From Callipepla californica brunnescens (Eukaryota; Chordata; Aves; Galliformes; Odontophoridae): 64,000 nucleotides of DNA. The notes below the pieces were generated by a model. It saw only the letters and a program-made list of their open reading frames with translations, did no database searches and was not told the origin of the DNA. Shown here piece after piece: positions 53,746-64,000 of the stretch. The stretch lies in the NCBI GenBank assembly GCA_023055505.1, contig JALIRH010000141.1, positions 499,501-563,500 on the forward strand, read 5' to 3'. A program made the translations under genes and the position numbers. Numbering within the stretch: the stretch's first letter is position 1; each line of letters begins with the position of its first letter.

Positions 53746-56700
53746 AGCAGCCCCACTGCTGCCCCATAGCCTCCTCATAGCTGCCCCACTGCAGCCCCAT
53801 GGCTGCCCCACGGCTGCCCCACTGCTGCCCCGCTGCCACCCCATAGCCACCCCACTGCTGCCCCATAGCTGCCCCACTACTGCCTCATAGTGGCCCCATA
53901 GCCTCCTCAGAGCTGCCCGATAGCTGCCTCATAGCCACCAGATAGCCGCCCCATAGCTGCTCCATAGCCTCCCCATAGCCTCCTCATAGCTGCAACACTG
54001 CTGCACCATAGCTGCTCCATGGCTGTATAATAGCCGCCCGATAGCTGCCCCACGGCTTCCCAATAGCTGCCCAATAGCTGCCCGACTACTGCCACATAGC
54101 CGCTCTATACCTGCCCAATAGCCTCCTCATAGCTGTCCCACTGCAGCCCCATACCTGCCCCATGGCTGCCCCATTGCTGCCACATAGCCACCCCACTGCT
54201 GCCCCATAGCTGCCCCACTACTGCCTCATAGCGGCCTCATAGCCTCCTCAGAGCTGCCCGATATCTGCATCACTGCTGCCCCATAGCCGCCCCATAGCTG
54301 CCCCACTGCTAACTTATAGTTGCCCCACTACTGCCCCATAGCTTCCCCACTGCTGCTCCACAGCCGCCCCAAAGCCTGCTCATAGCTGCCCCACTGCTGC
54401 CCCATATCTGCCTCATGGCTGCCTCATAGCCGCACCATAGCTGCCCCACTGCTGCCCCGTGTCTGCCTCATGGCTGCCTCATAGCCGCACCATAGCTGCC
54501 CCACTGCTGTCCCATAGCTGCCCTATAGCTTCCTCGTAGCTGCCCCACTGCTGCCCCATAGATGCAAAATGGCTGCCTCATAGCCGCTCCGTAGCTGCCC
54601 CACTGCTGCCCTATAGCATTTCCATAGCCTCTTCATAGCTGCCTCACTGCTGCCCCACAGCCACCCCATGGCTGCCTCATACCTGCCCCATAGCTGCCTC
54701 CTAGCCGCTCCATACATGCCCCATAGTCTCCCTATAGCGTCCTCATTGCTGCCCCACTACTGCCCCATAGCTGCCCCACTACTGTGTTATTGCTGCCCCA
54801 CTGCTGCCCCATAGCTGCCCCATAACGTCCTCATAGCTGCCCCATAGCTGCCCCATACCTGCCTCACTGCTGCCCAATAGGTGCCCAAAGGCTGCCTAAT
54901 AGCCGCCCCATAGCTGCCCCACTGCTTCCCAATAGCTGCCTTATATCTGCCCGACTGCTGCCCCATAGCTGCCTCATAGCCTCCCCATAGTCTCCTCATA
55001 GTTGCCCACACTGCTGCCCCATAGCCTTCCCATAGCTGCCTTAGCTGCCCCACTGCTGCCCCATATCTGCCCCATAGCCTCCTCAAGGCCTCCTCATAGC
55101 TAACCCATAGCTGCCTCACTCGTGCCCCATAGCTGCCTCTCTGCTGCCCCATAGCTGCCCCATAGCCTCCTCATAGCTGCCTCACTGCTGCCCCATATCT
55201 GCCCAACTTCTGCCTAATTGCTGCCTCACTGCTGCACCATAGCTGCCCTACGGCTGCCTCATAGTTGCCCCATAGCTGTCTCATAGCCACCCGATAGCTG
55301 CCTCCATAGCCTTCTCGTAGCTTCCTTACTGCTGCCCCATAGCTGCACCGTGGCTGCCCCATAACTGCACCGTGGCTGCCTCATAGCCGTTACATATCTG
55401 CCCCATAGCCTCCCCATAGCTTCCTCATAGCTGCCTCACTGCTACCCCATAGCTCCCTCGCTGCTTCCCCATAGGTGCCCCATGGCTACCTCATAGCTGC
55501 CCCACTGCTGTCCCATAGCTGCCCCATGGCTGCCTCATAGCCACCCCATAGCTGACCCACTGCTGCCTCATAGCCACCCCATAGCTGACCCACTGCTGCC
55601 TCATAGCTGCTCCACTACTGCCCCATAGCTGCCTCACTGGTTTCTCATACCTACCCCATGGCTGCCTCATAACCTCACCATAGCTGCCCCACTACTGCCC
55701 CATAGCCACCCCGTCGCTGCCCCATAGCCTCCCCATACTTGCCCCATAGCTGTCTCACTGCTGCCCCATAGCTGCCCCATGGCTGCCTCATAGCCGTCCA
55801 ATAGCTGCCCGACTACTGCCCCATAGCTGCCTCATAGCCTCCCCATAGTCTCCTCATAGTTGCCCACACTGCTGCCCCATAGCCTCCCCATAGCTGCCTT
55901 AGCTGCCCCACTGCTGCACCACATCTGCCCCATAGCCTCCTCATAGCTGACCCATAGCTGCTTGATAAGTGCCTCATACCTGTTCTATAACTGCCTCACT
56001 GCTGCCCCATAGCTGCCCCATAGTTTCCTCAGAGCCTCCTCATATTTGCCCCACTGCTGCCCCGTAGCTGCCTTACTACTGCCCCATACCTGCCTCACTG
56101 CTGCCCCATAGCTTCCCCGTCGCTGCCTCATAGCCGCCCCATTGCTGCCCCATGGCTTCCCAATAGCATCCTCAAAGCTGCCCCATTGCTTCCCCTTAGC
56201 TTCCTCACTGCTGCCCCATAGCTACCCCACTACTGCCCCATAGCCGCCCCGTAGCCTCAAAGCTGCCCCACTGCTGCCCCATGGCTGCCTCTTTGTTGCC
56301 CCATACCTGCCCCACTGCTGCCCTATAGCCACCCCATAGCTGCCTCACTTCTGCCCCATAACTGCCTCATATCCTCCCCATAGCCTCCTCATAGATGCCT
56401 CACTGCGACACAATAGCTGCCCCACAGCTGCCCCATAGCTGCCTCACTGCAGCCCCACAGCTACTTTTTGTCTGCCTCAAAGATGCCCCATAGCTTCCTC
56501 ATGGCCTTCCCATAGTCTCATCATAGCTGCCCCACTGCTGCCCCATAGCTGCCTTACTACTGCCCCTTGCTGCCCCAAGGCTCGCTTATAGCTACACCAT
56601 AGCTGTTTCACTACTGCCACATAGCTGCCCCATGGCTGCCCCATAGCTGCTCAACTGCTGCCCCATAGTCGCCCCATAGCTGCCCCACTGCTGCCCCATA

Positions 56701-58228
56701 CCTGCTTCATAGCCTCCCCATAGTCTCCTCCTGCTACCCCACTGCTGCCCCATAGCTGCTCCATAGCCTCTCAAGAGACTCCTCATAGCTGCCCCACTTC
56801 AGCCCCATAGCCGCCCCATAGCTGCCTCACTGCTGCCCCATTGCCACCCCACTGCTGCCCTATAGCCACCCCATAGCTGCCTCACTTCTGCCCCATAACT
56901 GCCTCATATCCTCCCCATAGCCTCCTCATAGATGCCTCACTGCGACACAATAGCTGCCCCACAGCTGCCCCATAGCTGCCTCACTGCAGCCCCACAGCTA
57001 CTTTTTGTCTGCCTCAAAGATGCCCCATAGCTTCCTCATGGCCTTCCCATAGTCTCATCATAGCTGCCCCACTGCTGCCCCATAGCTGCCTTACTACTGC
57101 CCCTTGCTGCCCCAAGGCTCGCTTATAGCTACACCATAGCTGTTTCACTACTGCCACATAGCTGCCCCATGGCTGCCCCATAGCTGCTCAACTGCTGCCC
57201 CATAGTCGCCCCATAGCTGCCCCACTGCTGCCCCATACCTGCTTCATAGCCTCCCCATAGTCTCCTCCTGCTACCCCACTGCTGCCCCATAGCTGCTCCA
57301 TAGCCTCTCAAGAGACTCCTCATAGCTGCCCCACTTCAGCCCCATAGCCGCCCCATAGCTGCCTCACTGCTGCCCCATTGCCACCCCATGGCTGCCTAAT
57401 AGCCGCCCCATAGCTGTCCCACTGCTGCCCCATAGCTGCCCCATAGCTGCCTTATAGGTGCCCCACTACTGCCACATTGCCGCTCTATAGCTGCCCCATA
57501 GCCACCCCATAGCTGCCCCCATAGCCTACTCAATAGCTTCCTTACTGCTGCCCATAGCTGCCCCACTGCTGCCCCATAGCTGCACCGTGGCTGCCCCATA
57601 GCCTCCCCATAGCCTCATCATAGCTGCCTCACTGCTACCCCATAGCTCCCTCGCTGCTTCCCCATAGCTGCCCCATGGCTACCTCATAGCTGCCCCATAG
57701 CTGCCCCACTACTGCCCCATAGCCACCCCATAGCTGCCTCACTGCTCCCCCATAGCTACATTTTGTCTGCCTCAGAGCTGCCCCATCGCTTCCCCATGGC
57801 CTTCCCATAGCCTCGTCATAGCTGCCAAACTACTGACCCATAGCTGCTTCACTACTGCCCCATAGCTGCCCAATGGCTTCCCCATAGCCACCCTATAGCT
57901 GCCCAACTACTGCCCCATAGCCTCCCCATAGCTGCCTCACTGCTCCCCCATAGCTGCCCCATGTCTGCCTCATCGCCGCCCCATAGCTGCCCCATAGCCT
58001 CTCGATAGCTGACCCATAGCTGCCCCATAGCCTCCTCATAGCTGCCTCACTGCTGCCTGATTGCTGCCTCACTTCTGCCCCATAGCTGCCCAATGGCTTC
58101 CTCATAGCCGCCCCATAGCTGCCCCACTGCTGCCCCATAGCTGCCTTATAGCTGCCCTACTACTGCCCCATAGCTGCCCCACTGCTGCCCAATAGCTGCC
58201 CCATAGCTTCCCCATAGCCTCCTCATAC
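53746..58228. repeat. 11-bp minisatellite array, right block
   Basis: The same TGCCCCATAGC-type repeat resumes after the CpG island. A clean tandem duplication of 537 bp is present: 56313-56849 is repeated at 56850-57386, with identical internal words such as TTTTTGTCTGCC. Other frames are repeat-derived. The array ends at ATACCTTTCTTTTC, where the 8-bp array begins. Confidence 0.95.
56313..57386. repeat. 537-bp direct tandem duplication
   Basis: Two adjacent copies begin ACTGCTGCCCTATAGCC at 56313 and 56850. The second copy ends where GCCACCCC is followed by ATGGCTGCC in place of ACTGCTGCC. 537 is not a multiple of 11. Near identity implies a recent event. Confidence 0.9.
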
Positions 58229-60542
58229 CTTTCTTTTCTCTTATTCTGGCATTCTGACATTCTGACATTGTGACATTCTGAGATACTCTCATTGTCACAT
58301 TGCAACATTGTTACATTCTAATATTCTCCCATTCTGAACTTCTGGAATTATGACAACCTGCCGTTGTGACATTCTCCCATTCTGACATTATGACATTCTA
58401 ATATTCTCACATTCTGAAGTTCTGGCATTATGACAACCTGCCCTTGTGCTATTTTCACATTCTGACATTCTGACATTCTAGCATTGTGACATAGTGACAT
58501 TCTGGAATTGTGACAACCTGTCATTCTGACATTCTGTCATTGTGATACTCTCACATTCTGCTATTGTGACATTCAGATATTTGGACATTCTGAAATTCTG
58601 GAATTGTGACATTCTGAAATTCTGGAAATGTGACAATCTGTCATTCTCACATTGTGACAATGCAAAATTCTGATACTGTGAAATTCTGACTCTCTCTCAT
58701 TGTGACATTGTGAGATTCTCACATCGTGGCATTGTGGCATTCTCACTTTCTCACGTTCTGACATGTTAACATTGTGACATTCTAACATTCTCTCATTGTG
58801 ATTTTCGGCCATATTTATCATCTGACATTGTGACGTTCTGTCACAGTCATATGTTGTCATTGTGACATTCTATCTTCATGACATACTGATATTGTGACTT
58901 TGTGGCATTGTGATACACTGACATTCTGAAATTGTGGCAATCTGTCATTGTGACTCTGTGACATTCTCCAATTCTGACATTCTCACATTCTAACGTTCTC
59001 ACATTGTGTCATTCGGTCATTGTCATATTCTCACTTTCTGATATTCTCTCATTGTGATATCGTGACGTTGTGACAATTTGACATTCTGACATTAAGACAT
59101 TCCGACATCATGAGATTCTCTCTTTCTCTCATTCTGACATTTTGACATTGTGACATTCTCACTTTCTCATATTCTGCCATTCTGATATTCTGGCATTGTG
59201 ACATTCTGAGATACTCACATTGTAACATTGTGACATTGTGACATTCTAATATTCTCACCTTCTGAAGTTCTGGCATTATGACAATCTGCCATTGTGATAT
59301 TCTCACTTTCTGATATTATGACATTCTAGCGTTGTGACATAGTGAAATTGTGACATTGTGACATTCAGACATGTTGACATTCTGAAATTCTGGAATTGTG
59401 ACAACCTGTCATTCTCACATTGTGACAATGCAACATTCTGATATTGTGACATGATGACATTGTGACACTGTGACATTCTGAAATTCTAACTCTCCCTCAT
59501 TCTGACGTTCAGACATTCTCACATTGTGACATTGTAAAACTCTGACTCTCTCTCATGGTGACATTCAGACATTCACACATTTTGACATTCTGACATTCTG
59601 ACATTCTGGCATTCTGACATTCTCACAATGTGTCATTCGGTCATTGTCATATTCTCACTTTCTGATATTCTCTCATTGTGATATTGTGACGTTGTGACAA
59701 TTTGACATTCTGACGTTAAGACATTCTGACATCATGACATTCTCTCTTTCCCTCATTCTGACATTTTGACATTGTGACATTCTGAGATACTCTCATGGTG
59801 ACATTGTGACATTGTGGCATTCTAATATTCTCACCTTCTGATGTTCTGGCATTATGACAATCTGCCATTGTGATGTTCTCACCTTGTGACATTGTGACAT
59901 TCTAGCATTTTGACAATGCGTCATTCTGACGTTGTGACATAGTGACATTCTGGAATTTGGAAAATCTTTCATTCTGACATTCTGTCATTGTGACATTCTC
60001 AGAATCTGACATTGTGACATTCTGATATTTTCACATTCTGAAATTCTGTAATCGTGACAATCTGTCATTCTCCCATTGTGGTATTTGTGACGTTCTTACA
60101 CTGTTACATATTGATATTCTGACCTTGAGACATTGCGACATTGTGACATAGTGATATTCTGTCATTCTGACATTTTGACATTCTCACATTCTCACTTTCT
60201 TACATTGTGACACTCGGTCATTGTGATATTCTCTCTTTTTCATCTCCTCTTATTGTGACTTTCTGACACAGTCATATTCCCTAATCTTGTAGTTGTGACA
60301 CAGTGAAGATTTGACATTCTGACATTAAGACACTCTGACATCATGACATTCTCACTTTCTCCCATTCTGACATGTTGACATTGTTGCATTCTAACATTCT
60401 CTCATTGCTATATTCTGACATATTTCTATTCTGTCATTGTGACATTCTCTCACAGACACATGCTGCCATTTTGACATTCTATCGTTGTGACATTCTGACA
60501 TTGTGACATTCTGAGATACTCTCATGGTGACATTCTGACATT
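58229..60542. repeat. 8-bp minisatellite array (TGACATTC / TGACATTG), block 1
   Basis: The unit is 8 bp, TGACATTC or TGACATTG, with many variants such as TGATATTC and TCACATTC. Minus-strand frames show an 8-residue period rich in N, V, S, M, Q and C and are not genes. AT content is much higher than in the preceding arrays. Confidence 0.93.
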
Positions 60543-60547
60543 CTAAT

Positions 60548-60880
60548 TGTATGGGAACTGTTGAATCATGGCCTGAACCACTGATTGATCACCTGAGGCA
60601 AGCCCTGAGTCAGCTGCAGGGGCACAAGTGAGTGTGATTGGAAGGGGTGGAGTTTGACTCCACCTCTGCCAAGACCCCATTTAAGGGCTGACCTCCAGCA
60701 GGGAAGGTTCTCTTGTTAGAGATCCCTCCCTTTTGGAGTTATTAGCGAGCCTCGACCATCATCAAGGTGAGCTCCTCTCTTTTCTTCTTGTTTGTATACC
60801 ATTTTCTTAAGCCTACCTAAAATATTCCGCCTTTCGCACAATTTCCATGGAGTGCTTTTTTGGGGGTTATTTGCCCTATA
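60548..60880 (+). mobile_element. Solo LTR-like insertion with CTAAT duplication
   Basis: A 333-bp unique segment interrupts the 8-bp array. CTAAT occurs directly before it (60543-60547) and directly after it (60881-60885). The ends, TGTATGGG and CCCTATA, are nearly inverted. Internally there is a CATTTAAGG TATA-like box and a CT-rich 3' half, as in an LTR. The terminal CA is not exact. The family is not identified. Confidence 0.65.
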
Positions 60881-60885
60881 CTAAT

Positions 60886-62053
60886 ATTCTGACTTTCTCA
60901 CATCGTGACATTCAGTCACTGTCATAATTCTCACTTTCTGATATTCTCTTACTGTGCTATTGTGGCATTGTGACAAGTTGACATTCTGACTTCATGACAT
61001 TCTCTCTTTCCCTCATTCTGACATTGTGACATTGTCACGTTCTGACATTCGGTCGTTGTGATATTCTCACTTTTTCATATTCTCTCTTTGTGACATTGTG
61101 ACACAGTGATATTCCCTGATTTTGTAATTCTGATATTCTGACGTTCTGACATTCTGACATTCTCACAATGTGTCATTCATTCATTGGCATATTCTCACTT
61201 TCTGATATTCTCTCATTGTGATATTGTGACTTTGTGACAATTTGACATTCTGACATCATGACATTCTCTCTTTCCCTCATTCTGATATTCTGACATTGGG
61301 ACATTCTCACTTTCTCGTATTCTGACATTCTGATATATCAATAATCTGTAATTGCGACATTCTCTCATTGTGGCATTGTGACATTCTCTCATTCTGACAC
61401 TGAAATTCTGAGATTTGTGATATTGTGACGTTCTCATACTGTGACATTCAGGCACTCTCACATTGGTTCATTCTGACGTTATGACATTTTGATGTTGTGA
61501 CATTCACTCACTCCCATTCTGGCGTTTTCACATTCTGACATTCTCACAATCTGGCATTCTAAAATTGTGGCCATCTCTCATTGTGACATTCACTCATTCT
61601 CACATTCTGATAGCTTGACAGTCTCTCTTGGTGACATTTTGAGGTTCTCTCGTTGTGACATTGTGATATTCTGACCTTCTGATGTTCTGACATTTTGACA
61701 TTATAGCATTGTGACACTCTGACATTCTCTCCTTGTGACATTCTGACATTCCGATATTTTGACTTTCTCTCATTACCACATTCTGACATTCTGAAACTGT
61801 GGGAATCTGTCATTCTGACATTCTGTCATTGTGATATTTGGACTTTGTGACATTTTGACATTTTGAAGTTCTGACATTCTGAGATACTCTCATTGTGACA
61901 CTGTGACATTGTCATTCACTTGGTGTTATTATCTCTCATTGTGACGTTGTGACATTTTGATATTCCCCGATTTTCTAATTGCGACATTCTGACATTCGGT
62001 CATTGTGATGTTCTCACTTTTTCATATTCTCTCATTGTGACGTTTTGACACAG
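60886..62053. repeat. 8-bp minisatellite array, block 2
   Basis: The TGACATTC-type array continues. A recurring longer word, GACACAGT(G/C)ATATTCCCTGA, appears in several places, for example near 61108. One such site holds the next LTR insertion. Confidence 0.92.
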
Positions 62054-62970
62054 TGTCACGCTCCAAAATAAAGGAGGGAGATGAGGTTCTTTATATGTAT
62101 GTGTATACCCGATGGTGAGATTAAAAGGCAATGGTTCAAATTTTAGCCCAACCAGTTTATTACAATAAGTAGTTTTTTAGGGATATGGGGAAGGGAAGAT
62201 GGGTGATAGAAAAGAGATGAAAAGCGAAGAGACTTGGCAGAAAGCAAGAAAGAGAGAGCATCAGCACCGTGGATCTGGCGAGGTCCGTAGTCCGTTGGTC
62301 TCAGGAATTCGTCTGGTCTCCGCGGGGGATGGGAGAAAGCCGGGAAGTTTTGCAGCAAGCAGGCGCTGTGCAGGGGGGTTCTTCCAAAGAGGTTTTTCCC
62401 TCAGGAAAGTCTCTTCTTCAAAGTCTTTGGTTTAGTGGTGTCGAGAAAACCAACTGAGCAACTCGACACACCAATGAGTTCTGTCAAGCGGCGCGCTGGG
62501 TACATGGGGGATTGCTTCACCAAACATGCGCACGTAAGAGAGAAATGAATAGCTATTTAAAGGTATAGCACATGCATATTCATCACATTCCAGACTCTGG
62601 TTATCGAGGGGATTAAACCTAAAGGTCAGTTTTGCTTTAAATTTTCAAACCTTGAAGGAGAAAAGCTCCTCACCATTCATGTGGGTGTTTTGTTTTAAGA
62701 GAGGCTTGTCTTGTAGGGACAACAGGGTGTCTATCCTGCTTTCTTTAGCTGCCTCCGTGTTCTGGCATTAGTTTGATTTGTGCCCACCCAACACATCTGG
62801 CCCAACAGATAAATCAACAGGAGTAGTACTTTCGGTGCCATACAAGTATTATTGTCCTTTGTGATGATCAGCTTCTCCAAGCAGTTGTCAATTAGAGTCT
62901 TCTAGCCAGAAAGACCTCATGAAGCAAGCTTTGAGACAACAAAAGTCAAAAACAGTTGCTGTCTTTCACA
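62054..62970 (-). mobile_element. Solo LTR (about 917 bp) with CACAG target duplication
   Basis: The segment starts TGTCACGCTCC and ends CTTTCACA. It is flanked on both sides by CACAG (62049-62053 and 62971-62975). Without it the flanks rejoin into GACACAGTCATATTCCC, a word present elsewhere in the array. On the minus strand AATAAA lies at 62156-62161 and a TTTAAATA TATA-like box at about 62550-62562, so the LTR reads leftward. Short open frames inside (62143-62457) are not genes. Confidence 0.8.
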
Positions 62971-62975
62971 CACAG

Positions 62976-63953
62976 TCATATTCCCTGAATTTTAATTGGG
63001 AGGTTGTGACGATTTGACATTCTGACATTAAGACATTCTGACATCATGACATTCTCCCTTTCTCACATTCTGACATGTTGACATTGTGACATTCTAATAT
63101 TCTCTCATTGTGACATTGTGACATTCTGACATTCTTATATTCTCACCTTCTGATGTTCTGGCATTCTGACAATCTGCCATAGTGACATTCTGACATTGTG
63201 ATATTGTGATATTATGACATTGTGGCTTTGTGACTTTGTGATATTCTCGCAGTGTCAAATTCTGTGATTCTGACATTCTGAGATTGTGACATCGTGGCAT
63301 TTTGGGAATCTGGCATAGTGATATTGTGATATTCTCACATTTTGTCATTCTGACATTCTGACAATCTGATATTGTGACATTCTCAGATTGTTACATTGCT
63401 GCGTTCTGAAATTCTCTCATTGTGACATTGTGAAGTTGTGAAATTCTGACATTCTGACATTATGATGTGATGTCTTTGTTACATTCTGAGATTGTGCCAA
63501 TGTTACATTCTTCTATTCAGATACATTGTGACATTCTCAACTTAGGACATTCTGATATTCTTGCATTCTGACGTTGTGACATTCTGACATTCTGAAATTC
63601 GGACATTCTCACATAATCACATTCTGACATCATTTCGTTCTCACATTCTGACATTCTGTTATTCTGACATTCTCATATTCTCACTTTGTGACATTGTGAC
63701 GTTCTGACATCCTCACGTACTGACATTCTGAAAATGCGACCTTCTGACATTGTGACACTGTAATATTCTGACTGTGAAATTTTTACATTCTGGTATTGTG
63801 ACAGTCTTTCATTTTTGCATTGTGACATTCTGACACTGTGACATTTTTAGATTCTCACATTGTGATATTTTGGCATTGTGAAATTCTAACCTTGTGACAC
63901 TGACATTCTGACATTGTGATACTTTGATATTGTGACTGTCACATTCTGACACC
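62976..63953. repeat. 8-bp minisatellite array, block 3
   Basis: The TGACATTC-type array resumes after the solo LTR and runs to the start of TTAGGG-like sequence. Confidence 0.92.
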
Positions 63954-64000
63954 GTTAGGGTAGGGTTAGGGTTAGGTTTAAGGGGTAGGGTAGGGATGGG
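63954..64000. repeat. TTAGGG-like repeat at the window end
   Basis: GTTAGGGTAGGGTTAGGG-type sequence begins abruptly after the 8-bp array and continues to the window edge. It could be the start of another interstitial array or of the terminal telomere. Confidence 0.85.

Noticed and set aside
62143..62457. Three overlapping frames of 62-78 codons in the 917-bp insertion
   Set aside because: They lie within a solo LTR bounded by a target duplication, with no protein motif.
58478..63348. Minus-strand frames in the 8-bp array
   Set aside because: They have an 8-residue period rich in N, V, S, M, Q and C with no domain.

Overview
The window looks like a piece of a bird genome, most likely a galliform such as chicken. 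The evidence is a CR1 LINE fragment, three avian-type endogenous retroviruses (ERVs), an intron-bearing exportin-1 (XPO1)-like gene fragment, and dense GC-rich minisatellites next to TTAGGG-derived arrays. This composition fits subtelomeric or microchromosome heterochromatin. I see no bacterial genes, CRISPR array, rRNA or tRNA gene, and no intact host protein-coding gene. Most open reading frames here come from tandem repeats and are not genes.

Layout. 1-2261: GC-rich minisatellite, mainly a 10-bp unit, carrying four copies of a module with a CTCF-like core. 2262-~6640: a minus-strand class II ERV with a 3' LTR but no gag or 5' LTR. 6441-~20635: two complete and one partial head-to-tail copy of a ~5.36-kb macro-unit. 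Each copy begins with the same ~200-bp retroviral protease/RT stub, continues as degenerate CCCTAA repeats, switches strand at a CCTAGG palindrome and continues as TTAGGG repeats. ~20636-30187: sixteen full monomers and one partial monomer of a ~591-bp satellite with alternating subtypes. 30188-31620: degenerate CCCTAA-like DNA. ~31625-37218: a minus-strand gammaretrovirus-like ERV with a tRNA-His primer site and no env. ~37305-38680: more degenerate CCCTAA-like DNA. 38690-42325: single-copy-looking DNA with four XPO1-like exons on the minus strand. 42326-42827: CR1 fragment. 42828-47256: a plus-strand ERVL-like element inserted in the CR1 and cut off in RNase H. 47257-58228: 11-bp minisatellite, interrupted at 52903-53745 by a CpG island with promoter motifs and a candidate first exon. 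58229-63953: 8-bp TGACATTC/G-type array with two LTR-like insertions that have target-site duplications. 63954-64000: TTAGGG-like DNA again.

How the parts relate. The region appears to have grown by repeated tandem amplification and by insertion of retroelements that were later truncated at satellite boundaries. The retroviral stub inside each macro-unit shows that the telomere-like block was amplified after it had become joined to the class II ERV. The three GC-rich arrays (periods 6, 10 and 11) all space their G-runs at distances compatible with G-quadruplexes on one strand. The only places that look like host gene material are the XPO1-like pseudogene, the CpG-island first exon and, weakly, an exon-like stretch at 20-91. 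All boundaries inside repeats are approximate. The tandem organisation also needs long-read confirmation, because assembly can create or collapse such structures.
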